Shown here: one piece after another, positions 43,276-51,749 of the stretch | How positions within the stretch are numbered: position 1 is the first letter of the stretch | Layout of the letters: every line of letters starts with the position of its first letter | NCBI RefSeq assembly: GCF_039530285.1 | Contig: NZ_BAAAOK010000006.1 | Coordinates: 62,001-126,000 of the forward strand | Source: Actinomadura_C alba | Lineage (GTDB): Bacteria; Actinomycetota; Actinomycetes; Streptosporangiales; Streptosporangiaceae | Reading direction: 5' to 3' | Length of the DNA stretch: 64,000 nucleotides | Notes under the pieces: generated by a model | Told to the model about the DNA's origin: nothing | Seen by the model: only the letters and a program-made list of their open reading frames with translations | The model's database searches: none | Translations under genes and position numbers: made by a program

Positions 43276-44849
43276 TGGCGACGACGGAAATCGGGCCGGC
43301 GACCAAAACCCTCGAAAGGCGCCGCCCGCCATCGCTGCGGGAGTGGCTCGCCCCCGCCATCCCCGGTGATCCCATGCTCGCCTGGATCGGGCCGCTGATC
43401 GTCACCGTCTTCGCGGCCTTCCTGCGCTTCGACCGGCTGGCGATCCCGAACGCCGTCGTCTTCGACGAGACCTACTACGCCAAGGACGCCCTGGCGCTGC
43501 TCAAGTTCGGCTACGAGCACAAGACGGTCGAAGACGCCAACACGCTCCTCATCCAGGAGGGCGCCAAGGCGGCGGACAGCCGGATCTGGGCCGAGGGCGC
43601 CAGCTTCGTGGCCCACCCGCCGGCCGGCAAGTGGATGATCGCCATCGGCGAGTGGCTCTTCGGCGCCACACCGTTCGGCTGGCGGTTCATGGCGGCCCTG
43701 ATGGGCTCGCTGTCGGTGCTGATCCTGTGCCGGGTCGCGCGCCGCATGACCGGGTCGACGCTGCTCGGCTGCGCCGCGGGCCTGCTGCTCGCCGTCGACG
43801 GCCTGCACCTGGTGACCAGCCGCACCGCGCTGCTCGACATCTTCCTGATGTTCTGGATCCTCGCCGGGTTCGGCTGTCTCGTCGCCGATCGCGACCACTC
43901 CCGCCGGGTGCTGGCGGCCAAGCTGCAGAGCGGGGACGACGGCGGCTTCGGGCCGTTCGTGTTCCACCGCTGGCGGATCCTGGCCGGTGTGTGCCTGGGC
44001 TTGGCGTGCGCGACGAAGTGGACCGGGATCTTCTACATCGCCGCGTTCGGGATCATGGTGCTGCTCTGGGACATGGGGGCGAGGCGCGCTGCCGGCGTCC
44101 GGCACGCCTACCGGGGCGCGTTCCTCTTCGACGCCGTACCGGCCTTCCTGTCGCTGGTCGGCATCGCGACGATCACCTATCTCGCCTCCTGGTGGGGATG
44201 GATCTTCAACGCCGGCGGGTGGGGACGCGGCAAGGTCGCGGGCAACGCCCTGTTCCGTCCGTTCGAGGCGATGCCCGACCTGTGGAGCTACCACAAAGCG
44301 GTCTGGAACTTCCACACGTCGTTGCAGGACAAGCATCCCTACCAGTCGTGGCCATGGGACTGGCCGATCCTGAGCCGGCCGGTCGCCTTCTTCTACACCG
44401 AGCCGGCGCAGGGGTGCGGCGCCGACAAATGCTCGCGCGAGATCCTCGGCATCGGCACGCCGGCCATCTGGTGGGCGGCACTCGGCGCCCTGGTGGTGCT
44501 CGGCTTCCTCTGGATCCACTGGCGCGACTGGCGGGCCGGCGCGATCGTGCTCGGGTACCTCACGGGCTGGCTGCCCTGGTTCTACTACGCGCTCGACAAG
44601 CGCACGATGTTCCTGTTCTACGCCACGCCGATGCTGCCGTTCATGGTGCTCGCCATCGTGATGTGCCTGGGGCTGCTCATCGGGCCGGCCCGCGAACCGG
44701 GCACACGCCGGGTCGTCGGCACGGCCGCCGCGGGTGCCTACATGCTGGTCGTGCTGGCCAATTTCCTCTACATGTATCCGGTGCTCACGGCCAAGTTCAT
44801 TCCGTGGGAGTCGTGGCATGGCCACATGTGGTTCGACAGCTGGATCTGA
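43275..44849 (+). CDS. pmt: Dolichyl-phosphate-mannose-protein mannosyltransferase
   Basis: 524 residues. Pmt transfers mannose from polyprenyl-phosphate-mannose to Ser/Thr of secreted proteins. The first periplasmic loop has FDETYYAKD (D64, E65 catalytic). FVAHPPAGKWMIAIGEWLFG, SRTALLDIFLMFW, CATKWTGIFY and PWFYYALDKRTMFLFYATPMLP are family blocks, and about ten helices are seen. The C-terminus ends in the usual MWFDSWI-like motif. The GT2 gene nearby could provide the donor. Divergent rsmI is the expected neighbour. Confidence 0.95.
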   Translation: MATTEIGPATKTLERRRPPSLREWLAPAIPGDPMLAWIGPLIVTVFAAFLRFDRLAIPNAVVFDETYYAKDALALLKFGYEHKTVEDANTLLIQEGAKAADSRIWAEGASFVAHPPAGKWMIAIGEWLFGATPFGWRFMAALMGSLSVLILCRVARRMTGSTLLGCAAGLLLAVDGLHLVTSRTALLDIFLMFWILAGFGCLVADRDHSRRVLAAKLQSGDDGGFGPFVFHRWRILAGVCLGLACATKWTGIFYIAAFGIMVLLWDMGARRAAGVRHAYRGAFLFDAVPAFLSLVGIATITYLASWWGWIFNAGGWGRGKVAGNALFRPFEAMPDLWSYHKAVWNFHTSLQDKHPYQSWPWDWPILSRPVAFFYTEPAQGCGADKCSREILGIGTPAIWWAALGALVVLGFLWIHWRDWRAGAIVLGYLTGWLPWFYYALDKRTMFLFYATPMLPFMVLAIVMCLGLLIGPAREPGTRRVVGTAAAGAYMLVVLANFLYMYPVLTAKFIPWESWHGHMWFDSWI

Positions 44850-44894
44850 CCGGCTCGCCGGTCCCACGCCCACGTGAGGTCCTAGAGTGATGGC

Positions 44895-45554
44895 GTGGCG
44901 GATCCGCGTGAAGGATGGCGGAGCGACCGGCTGCGAGCGGCGGTCTACGACTTCGGGGTACGGACCTACCCCGTCAACGCCGTGGCGGCCCGGCTGCTGT
45001 GGGGTTATGACATCGCCCGGCTCTGGCGGACCATCGGTGAACTGAGCCGCGAACCCGACGACGCCACCGTCCTGGACCTGCCGTGCGGCGGCGGCATCGC
45101 GTTCCAGGCGCTCTCACGTGGACGCCGGCTGCGCTATGTGGCCGCGGATCTCTCCCCGCTCATGCTGGGACGGGCCCGCGCGGTCGCGCGGCGCCGCGCG
45201 CTCGACCAGGTCGGGTTCGTCCAGGCCGACGCCGGTGCGCTGCCGTTCCCTGACGGTTCGTTCGATGTGTGCGTCACCCTCAACGGGCTGCACTGCCTGC
45301 CCGACCCGGCCGGGGCCGTCGCCGAGTTCGCCCGGGTGCTGCGGCCCGGCGGCACTCTGCGGGGCACCGCGATCGTCACCGGCACCGGCGGTCGCCGGGA
45401 CGCCGTCATCCGCGCCTTCCAGCGATGGGGCTATTTCGGCCCGGGCGGCAACGCCACGGATCTGCGGCGTTGGATGACGTCGGCCGGCCTCACCGGCTCC
45501 GAGGTGGACGTCGACGGAGCCATGGCCACCTTCACGGCTCGGCGACCCGGCTGA
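44895..45554 (+). CDS. Class I SAM methyltransferase
   Basis: 219 residues. It carries VLDLPCGGGIAFQAL (motif I), YVAADLSPLMLGRAR, ADAGALPFPDGSFDV and the G-L-H-C-L-P-D-P pattern of the Methyltransf_11 group, which includes UbiE-like and small-molecule enzymes. GTG 44895 has no ribosome site; TAGAGT (44883-44888) six bases upstream suggests a leaderless mRNA. It follows pmt by 45 bases, but the promoter implies separate control. Substrate not identifiable. Confidence 0.88.
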   Translation: MADPREGWRSDRLRAAVYDFGVRTYPVNAVAARLLWGYDIARLWRTIGELSREPDDATVLDLPCGGGIAFQALSRGRRLRYVAADLSPLMLGRARAVARRRALDQVGFVQADAGALPFPDGSFDVCVTLNGLHCLPDPAGAVAEFARVLRPGGTLRGTAIVTGTGGRRDAVIRAFQRWGYFGPGGNATDLRRWMTSAGLTGSEVDVDGAMATFTARRPG

Positions 45555-45597
45555 CAACCCTCATCACTCTCGAACCGTCGACACCCTCGCGGGGCGG

Positions 45598-46596
45598 CTA
45601 AGGGCGGCGGGGGGCGGCCGTCGAGGCGCGGACGACGAGTTCGCCGGGAAGCGACACCGAGGCCGGCCGGCGGCCGTCGAGGAGTTCCAGCAGCGCGGCC
45701 ATCCCCCGGGCACCGAGTTCCTCGGCCGGCAGCCGTACGGTGGTCAGCTCGGGCTCGACCGCCTTGGCGAGGAGCATGTCGTCGAAGCCGGTGACCGACA
45801 CGTCGCCGGGCACGTCCAAGCCGAGCGCGCGCGCCGCCTTGCACGCGCCCGCCGCCACCAGGTCGTCGTCGCAGACCAGGGCGGTCGGCCGGTCCGGCCG
45901 GTCCAGCAGCCGGCCGGCCGCCTCGCGGGCCGCACCGATCTCGATCTCGGTGAACTCGCGTACGAGACCGGCGCCGGGCCGGCCGCGCACGGCCGCCGAG
46001 AGCACGCCGGCCCGCTCGCGGAACGTCCACGCGTCCACGGCGGCGGCCAGGTGGCCGATCCGCCGGTGCCCGAGGGCGGCCAGGTGCGCGGCGACGGCCC
46101 GCATACCCTCGGCCACGTCGAAGTTGACGGTGGGCGCCTCGCCCCGAGGGTCGCTGTCCAGCATCACCCGGGGCAGCGGGTCGAGTCCATCGAGGACGCC
46201 GACGGCCATCGATGACGCGAGGATTCCGTCGATCGCCTCGTGCGCCGCCGCGAAGGGGCTCCGCGCCGGTCCGGAGACGTCGGGCCACGGATACACCACC
46301 ACGCCGAAGCCGTGCTCGGCGGCGGCGCGGGCGGCACCGGTGTAGATCGCCCCGAAGAACAGGCTGGACAGCGTGGGGACGACGAGCAGGACCGTCCTGG
46401 TCTGGCCGAGCCGCAGGCTGCGCGCGGCCAGGTTCGGCCGGTAGCCGAGCCGGTCCGCGGCCTGCCGTACGGCCTGTGCGGTGGCGTCGGAGATCCGCCC
46501 GGCGGCCTTGCCGGCCAGCACGATCGACACCGTGGACTGTGACACGCCGGCGGCATGTGCCACGTCCTTGCTGGTCGGTCGGCCGGTCTTCGGCAC
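45598..46596 (-). CDS. LacI-family transcriptional regulator
   Basis: 332 residues. The HTH is complete: SKDVAHAAGVSQSTVSIVLAGKAAGRISDATAQAVRQAADRLGYRPN, with the hinge helix following. The periplasmic-binding-like effector domain shows VTGFDDMLLAKAVEPELTTVRLP. GTG 46596 is chosen because GGAGG lies seven bases upstream, inside an alternative ATG 46611. It is divergent from an MFS transporter; two identical direct repeats in the gap are likely binding sites. The effector is presumably the substrate of that transporter. Confidence 0.92.
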   Translation of the reverse strand: MPKTGRPTSKDVAHAAGVSQSTVSIVLAGKAAGRISDATAQAVRQAADRLGYRPNLAARSLRLGQTRTVLLVVPTLSSLFFGAIYTGAARAAAEHGFGVVVYPWPDVSGPARSPFAAAHEAIDGILASSMAVGVLDGLDPLPRVMLDSDPRGEAPTVNFDVAEGMRAVAAHLAALGHRRIGHLAAAVDAWTFRERAGVLSAAVRGRPGAGLVREFTEIEIGAAREAAGRLLDRPDRPTALVCDDDLVAAGACKAARALGLDVPGDVSVTGFDDMLLAKAVEPELTTVRLPAEELGARGMAALLELLDGRRPASVSLPGELVVRASTAAPRRP

Positions 46597-46650
46597 GGCA
46601 TCACCCTCCATCTCGCCGGAAACAGACTAGAGCGCCGACACACTTTAGTG

Positions 46651-46682
46651 ATACGTATGACGGCGGACGTAATACGTATGAC
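46651..46682. promoter_or_regulatory. Two 11-bp direct repeats before the MFS gene
   Basis: ATACGTATGAC occurs at 46651-46661 and 46672-46682, exactly 21 bases apart, two helical turns. The core ATACGTAT is itself palindromic. The second copy ends just before the GGAGG of the transporter gene. They probably bind the LacI-type regulator or another dimer on one DNA face. Confidence 0.6.
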
Positions 46683-46692
46683 TGGAGGCTTG

Positions 46693-47898
46693 ATGCGGGG
46701 TTATGTCGAGTTCCTGCGGACGCCGTACGCCGCTCGGCTGCTCGGTGGCACCCTGCTCGGACGGTTGCCGACCGGCATGGGCGCGCTGGTCGTCGTCCTG
46801 TTCACCCGGGCCGAGGGCGGCGGATACTCGCTGGCCGGAGCGCTGGCCGCGATGCACGGCCTGGCCGCGGCGGCCGGGCAGCCCGTGCTCGGCCGCACCA
46901 TGGACCGGCTCGGCCAGACCCGGGTCCTGCTCAGCGGCGCGCTGCTCGCCGCGACGGGGTTCACCCTGTTCGCCGTCGTGGGCATCCATCCGCTGCCAGT
47001 CGCGATCGGCGCCGTGGTGCTGGCCGGATTCGCGACGCCGCCGCTCGAGCCCGGGTTGCGGGCGCTGTGGCCGGACGTGCTGCCCGGCCCCGACCAGGTA
47101 CAGGCGGCGTACGCCCTCGACGCCGCGGCCCAGGAGATCATCTTCACCACGGGCCCGCTGATCGTGGTCGCCGCGGCGGCCTTCTCGCCGGAGGCCGCCC
47201 TGGTGCTCACCGGGGCCCTCGGGATCGCCGGAACGCTCGTCGTCGCCTCGTCCCGGCCCTCGCGCGCCTGGCGCGGCCACCCGAGGGCGGCCGACTGGGC
47301 CGGGCCGCTGCGCTCCGCCGGGCTGCGGCTGCTGCTCCTCGCCCTCGCGGCGGTCGGCGTCGCCCTGGGCGTGCTGAGCGTGGCGGTGGTCGCCTACGCC
47401 GACCGTCTCGGCTCGGAGTCGGTGTCGGGCCTGCTGCTCGCCGTGAACGCGGGCGGCGCCCTGATCGGCGGCATCGTCTACGGCGCCCGGCCGAGGCCCG
47501 GCCCGGCGGACCGCCGGCTCCCGCTGTTGATGGCCGGGCTCGCCCTGGGCTACCTGCCACTTATGATCGCTCCGGCGCTGCCGCTGATGGTGGCCCTCAC
47601 GTTCGTCAGCGGAATCTTCCTGGCCCCCGTACTGGCCTGCAGCTTCGGCATCGTGGACTATCTCGCGCCGCGCGGCACCGTCACCGAGGCGTTCGCGTGG
47701 ATCGTCGCCGCCATGGGCGGCGGCGCGGCTCTCGGCGCGGCCGTCGCGGGGATCTCCGGGGATCTCGCCGGAGTGTCCGGCGCGTTCACCGCGGCGGGGA
47801 TCGGCGGGGTGCTCGCCCTGGCCCTCTGCCTCCTGGGCCGCGGCCTCCTGCGGCCCGCGGAGCCGACCGTGACCGGGACCCAGACCTTTGCGGCATGA
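46693..47898 (+). CDS. MFS transporter
   Basis: About 401 residues with twelve hydrophobic segments in two halves. ATG 46693 has GGAGG four bases upstream; longer starts at 46657 and 46678 would run through the operators. The loop AMDR-type motif GRTMDRLGQTRVLLSG lies between helices 2 and 3. The family resembles actinobacterial drug or sugar efflux carriers. Control by the divergent LacI-like protein hints at a sugar or nucleoside substrate. A hairpin ends the gene. Confidence 0.88.
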   Translation: MRGYVEFLRTPYAARLLGGTLLGRLPTGMGALVVVLFTRAEGGGYSLAGALAAMHGLAAAAGQPVLGRTMDRLGQTRVLLSGALLAATGFTLFAVVGIHPLPVAIGAVVLAGFATPPLEPGLRALWPDVLPGPDQVQAAYALDAAAQEIIFTTGPLIVVAAAAFSPEAALVLTGALGIAGTLVVASSRPSRAWRGHPRAADWAGPLRSAGLRLLLLALAAVGVALGVLSVAVVAYADRLGSESVSGLLLAVNAGGALIGGIVYGARPRPGPADRRLPLLMAGLALGYLPLMIAPALPLMVALTFVSGIFLAPVLACSFGIVDYLAPRGTVTEAFAWIVAAMGGGAALGAAVAGISGDLAGVSGAFTAAGIGGVLALALCLLGRGLLRPAEPTVTGTQTFAA

Positions 47899-47938
47899 CC
47901 GGGCGGCGTGCGGCCGGGCATTGCGCCACCATGACGGC

Positions 47939-47978
47939 GGTGTGTTCGGTGGCCTCCAGGGGGGCCATCGAACACACC
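47939..47978. terminator. Convergent terminator hairpin
   Basis: Sixteen-base arms (GGTGTGTTCGGTGGCC with GGCCATCGAACACACC, one G-T-type mismatch) and an eight-base loop lie between the convergent MFS and repair genes. Placement suits bidirectional termination. Confidence 0.8.
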
Positions 47979-47988
47979 CCTGACCGGC

Positions 47989-48567
47989 CTAGCCCTGCTT
48001 GGCCGCCTTCTTCGCGGCCTGCTTGAAGGCGCGGACCTTCTCCAGCGACTCGGGGCTCGTGATGTCGGCGATCGAACGGTGCGAGCCCTCCTCGCCATAG
48101 GCGCCGGCCGCCTCACGCCAGCCCTCGGGCGTCACACCGAACTGCTTGCCCAGCAGCGCGAGGAAGATCTGGGCCTTCTGCTTGCCGTAGCCCGGCAGGT
48201 CGTTCAGCCGCTTGAAGAGCTCCTTGCCGGTGCCGACCTCCCGCCATACCGCTGACGCGTCCCCGTCGTAATGCTCGACGAGGTATTGGCAGAGCTGCTG
48301 CACCCGCTTGGCCATCGAACCGGGATAGCGGTGCACGGCCGGCTTCTCGGACAGCAGTGCGGCGAACCGTTCCGGGTCGTAGGCGGCGATCTCGTGCGCG
48401 TCCAGGTCGTCACCGCCGAGACGCTGCGCGATCGTGTAAGGGCCGGTGAAAGCCCACTCCATCGGGATCTGCTGGTCGAGCAACATGCCGATCAACGCCG
48501 CGAGCGGGCTGCGGCCGAGCAGTTCGTCGGGCTCGGGCCGCTGCGTGAGCCGAAGTGAGACAACCAT
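47989..48567 (-). CDS. HhH-GPD base-excision repair protein
   Basis: 192 residues. It has ALIGMLLDQQIPMEWAFTGP at the N-terminus and the helix-hairpin-helix LNDLPGYGKQKAQIFLALLGKQFG, hallmarks of the small actinobacterial HhH-GPD proteins related to endonuclease III and DNA-3-methyladenine glycosylases. There is no [4Fe-4S] Cys cluster. The catalytic Asp cannot be placed with confidence. It stands alone, convergent with the MFS gene. No SOS box is seen in its promoter. Confidence 0.88.
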   Translation of the reverse strand: MVVSLRLTQRPEPDELLGRSPLAALIGMLLDQQIPMEWAFTGPYTIAQRLGGDDLDAHEIAAYDPERFAALLSEKPAVHRYPGSMAKRVQQLCQYLVEHYDGDASAVWREVGTGKELFKRLNDLPGYGKQKAQIFLALLGKQFGVTPEGWREAAGAYGEEGSHRSIADITSPESLEKVRAFKQAAKKAAKQG

Positions 48568-48806
48568 TGGCAGTCAGGGGTTCGGCGCCCGTCCATGGAC
48601 CCCTGCCCCATCCCCCTTTCGTTGGTACGACCGATTCTCTCGTACGGTCATCGCGCGCACCGAGAGGGAGCCGACGTCGTCGGCACCGCCGCCGGCCACG
48701 CGAAGCCGGGCGGGCACCATCGATCTCACCCAGAAATTGCTGGAAGATGGCCTTACCGGAAGAATCTTCGCATTTCCCCCTACCGGCGGTCGGGTACGAG
48801 AAGGAC

Positions 48807-50762
48807 ATGGCCGAGGTGAGGCGGCGGGACTTCCTTCGGATCGGCGCGATCGCCGGGACATCCGTCGTGTTCCCGGTCCCGATCGCCGGTACGGCCCCGG
48901 CACGGCCGGTGGCGGGCGGATCCCTGGACCCCGCGCGTGTCCGGAAGTACGTGACCCCGCTCATGATCCCCGCGGCCATGCCACCGGCACGGATCAGTGC
49001 CGGAATCGACCACTACGAGATCGCCGTACGCCAGTTCCGGCAGCAGGTCCTGCCGCGGGGCCTGCCGTCGACGACGGTGTGGGGGTACGGAGCGGTGGGC
49101 GCTCCGGCGTCGTTCGCCTACCCCGCGTTCACGATCGAGGCGCGCCATGGGAGGACGGTCGAAGTCGACTGGATCAACGGTCTCGTCGACCGCGACGGCC
49201 GGTTCCTTCCGCATCTCCTGTCCATCGACCAGACCCTCCACTGGGCCGATCCGCCCGGTGGAACAGCCGGTCGCGACTCGTACGGGCGGGGCCGGGGCAC
49301 CTACCGGGGCCCGGTGCCGATCGTCACCCATGTGCACGGCAACCACACCTTCGACCACAGCGACGGCTACCCGGAGGCGTGGTACCTGCCGGACGCCCGC
49401 GACATCCCCGCCGGGTTCGCCCGTGAGGGATCCTGGTACGACCGTTTCCGGGCGGGGTCGCCGCTGGGCGACCGCTGGGGGCCCGGCCGCGCGGTCTTCG
49501 AGTACCCCAATGACCAACCGGCCGGCACGCAGTGGTACCACGACCACACTCTTGGGCTCACCAGGGCCAACGTCTACGCGGGGCCGGTCGGCTTCTATCT
49601 GCTCCGCGGCGGTCCGAACGATGTGCCGCCGGGTGTCCTGCCCGGCCCGGCGCCTCGGACGGGCGACCCGCCGGGCCGCCGGTATTACGAGATCCCGCTG
49701 GCGGTCCAGGACCGCTCGTTCAACGCCGACGGTTCCCTGTTCTACCCCGCGAGCCGGGCGTTCTTCGACGGCTTCCGGGGCCCCTACGCACCGAACAGCG
49801 ACGTCCCGCCCATCTGGAACCCGGAGTTCCTCGGGAACATGATCGTCGTCAACGGGACCACCTGGCCCGTGCTGGCGGTGGAGCCGCGCCGCTACCGCTT
49901 CCGCCTCCTGAACGGCAGCAACACGCGCGTCTTCATCTTCAAGCTGGTGTCGGACCCCATGGCGCGGCGTCCCGTCACGGCGGCGCTGCCGATCTGGATG
50001 ATCGGCACAGAGAGCGGGTTCATGGCCGCTCCGGCCCGGCTCGACCGACTCCTGCTGTCACCGGCCGAGCGTGCGGACGTGATCGTCGACTTCACCGGAC
50101 TGCCGGTGGGCGCGGAGGTCTATCTCATCAACGAGGGCCCCGACGCCGTGTTCAACGGGAAGCAGGACGCCTTCGCCGACCCCGCCACCACCGGCCAGGT
50201 CATGAAGTTCCAGGTCGGGCGGCTCACCTCGGACGACACAAGCACTCCGCCGAGCCGCCTGTCGCTGCCCGCACCCGACGGCCCCGGCGCCGAGACCCAC
50301 CGCCGTCAGGTCTCCTTCGCCGAGCGGTCATCGACCCGGGTGCCGGGTATCGGTCCGGTGGCGGTGCTGCTCGGCACCATGCGCGAGGGGGCGGCGAATC
50401 CGCTGAGGTGGCACGACCCCGTCACCGAGAATCCGAGGGTGGGCGCCGTCGAGGTCTGGGAGATGTACAACACCACCCCGGACGCGCACCCGATTCACCT
50501 TCACGAGGTGCGGTTCGAGGTCGTCGACCGGCAGCGCATCGGTGGTGGTGGACGCCGGCCGCCCGACCCATGGGAGCAAGGCCTCAAGGACACCGTCATC
50601 GCCTATCCCCAGGAGATCACCCGGGTGAAGGCGAGGTTCGACCGCGCCGGCCGTTTCGTCTGGCACTGCCACATGCTCGAACACGAGGACAACGAGATGA
50701 TGCGCCCGTACGACATCGGCTCGAGCGGGGCACCGGTCCGCAGCCATCATCACCCCGGCTGA
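48807..50762 (+). CDS. Multicopper oxidase (CotA/bilirubin-oxidase type)
   Basis: 651 residues. A twin-arginine leader (RRRDFLRIGAIAG) near the start points to export of a folded, copper-loaded enzyme. Three cupredoxin domains carry all copper ligands: HVHGNHTF, WYHDHTLG, HPIHLHEV and HCHMLEHEDNEMM (type 1 Cys/His with axial Met). The arrangement and length match spore-coat CotA-like laccases. It oxidises phenols, bilirubin-like pigments or metal ions with O2. ATG 48807 lies very close to AAGGAC, so a nearby start is possible. The gap before it (48568-48806) has no recognised element. Confidence 0.92.
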   Translation: MAEVRRRDFLRIGAIAGTSVVFPVPIAGTAPARPVAGGSLDPARVRKYVTPLMIPAAMPPARISAGIDHYEIAVRQFRQQVLPRGLPSTTVWGYGAVGAPASFAYPAFTIEARHGRTVEVDWINGLVDRDGRFLPHLLSIDQTLHWADPPGGTAGRDSYGRGRGTYRGPVPIVTHVHGNHTFDHSDGYPEAWYLPDARDIPAGFAREGSWYDRFRAGSPLGDRWGPGRAVFEYPNDQPAGTQWYHDHTLGLTRANVYAGPVGFYLLRGGPNDVPPGVLPGPAPRTGDPPGRRYYEIPLAVQDRSFNADGSLFYPASRAFFDGFRGPYAPNSDVPPIWNPEFLGNMIVVNGTTWPVLAVEPRRYRFRLLNGSNTRVFIFKLVSDPMARRPVTAALPIWMIGTESGFMAAPARLDRLLLSPAERADVIVDFTGLPVGAEVYLINEGPDAVFNGKQDAFADPATTGQVMKFQVGRLTSDDTSTPPSRLSLPAPDGPGAETHRRQVSFAERSSTRVPGIGPVAVLLGTMREGAANPLRWHDPVTENPRVGAVEVWEMYNTTPDAHPIHLHEVRFEVVDRQRIGGGGRRPPDPWEQGLKDTVIAYPQEITRVKARFDRAGRFVWHCHMLEHEDNEMMRPYDIGSSGAPVRSHHHPG

Positions 50763-50810
50763 CGCGACCCCTTCAACCCGTCGCGAGATCGCACACCATG
50801 CCGAGACGTC

Positions 50811-50866
50811 GACTCGTGGCGTGTCGGGCTTCCCAGGCGATCCTTGACCCCGACACGCCACGAGTC
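50811..50866. repeat. Long hairpin, copy 1 of a pair
   Basis: Perfect 18-base arms, with GACTCGTGGCGTGTCGGG on the left, and a 20-base loop. It follows the multicopper oxidase stop and precedes the 3' end of the next gene, so it may act as terminator for both convergent genes. The core TCGTGGCGTGTCGGG recurs in copy 2 at 51529-51592. Confidence 0.8.
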
Positions 50867-50905
50867 AACGAAAGGAGCAGGGGCGTCGGCGTCCTGCCGC
50901 GCCGC

Positions 50906-51454
50906 TTAGGCGCCGGTGAGATGGCGCGCCCACGGGGGCGCCGGGTCGCCGCTCTGGCGCATGAGGTGGAGCCGTTCGCGATAGAGCCCCACGTCGGGCG
51001 CCATCGCCGAGAACCATTCGCTGACGGCGTCCCACCCCCGGATGACCGCCTCGTCCTCCGAGATCAGCCAGACGGGCGGGTCGTCCGTGCTCAGGTCCGG
51101 TCCGTCGATCACGTGGAAGGTGCGTTCCCCGTACGCGACGAGGACGTACATCGCCGACGCGTCGGCGAACGGATCCCCCAGGCGGGCGAGCGTGGCGAGC
51201 GCGCGGGACTTGGCCGCCCGGCCGTCCAGGGCCGTGCCGAAGGGGCTGCCGGCCAGCCAGAGTGCCGATCGGGCTCCGATCAGGTGGTAGACCTGATGTA
51301 GTGCGCCGGGCAGGTTCGTGACGCTCTGGGCTGCGGCCAGTCCGGCGATCTGCTCGCCGGACGCGCCCGAGACCGCGTCCTGTCGCAGGCCGTCGGACAG
51401 GACCCGGCGAAATGTCGCGTGGATCCGCTCCATCGCTTCGGGAGTAGATTCCAC
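50906..51454 (-). CDS. Hypothetical protein bracketed by hairpins
   Basis: 182 residues from GTG 51454. TATGAT at 51461-51466 lies six bases upstream and no ribosome site is visible, so it may be leaderless. The sequence is a single globular protein with PPVWLISEDEAVI and VSEWFSAMAPDVG, wording that recalls SUKH/SMI1-KNR4-like proteins, but only weakly. There is no signal peptide, membrane helix or catalytic motif. The hairpin pair on both sides is the striking feature. An immunity- or cargo-like gene is a guess. Confidence 0.65.
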   Translation of the reverse strand: MESTPEAMERIHATFRRVLSDGLRQDAVSGASGEQIAGLAAAQSVTNLPGALHQVYHLIGARSALWLAGSPFGTALDGRAAKSRALATLARLGDPFADASAMYVLVAYGERTFHVIDGPDLSTDDPPVWLISEDEAVIRGWDAVSEWFSAMAPDVGLYRERLHLMRQSGDPAPPWARHLTGA

Positions 51455-51528
51455 GGGTTGATCATAGATTGACGGGCAGCGGGATCGCCGGTGATGACGC
51501 AGAGATTCCGGCAGCGGGGAGGCCCGCT

Positions 51529-51592
51529 TGTTGAGTCGTGGCGTGTCGGGGCATCATGCCGCGTGAAGACCCCGACACGCCACGACTCAACA
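51529..51592. repeat. Long hairpin, copy 2 of a pair
   Basis: Perfect 23-base arms around an 18-base loop; the core TCGTGGCGTGTCGGGG matches copy 1, while the outer bases (GAGTCG versus ACTCG) and the loops differ. It lies 75 bases upstream of the leaderless-type start and 158 bases before corA. The remaining bases to 51749 show nothing else. Confidence 0.8.
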
Positions 51593-51749
51593 GAAGCTCG
51601 GCGCCGTGTCGTACGCGCTCGCCCCGGCGCGTGAACCACCCGGCCGGATCGGCCCGTACGTTCGTCTGCGCCGGGCCGCGCGACGCCGGGCACGCCCGTC
51701 GCACCGCCCCGCGTGCGGGCCGGCCCGGCGGACACGGTAGACAAAGGTC

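Noticed and set aside
42330..44873. 847-residue minus-strand frame
   Set aside because: Only the last third (rsmI, from GTG 43178) is coding; the rest is antisense to pmt.
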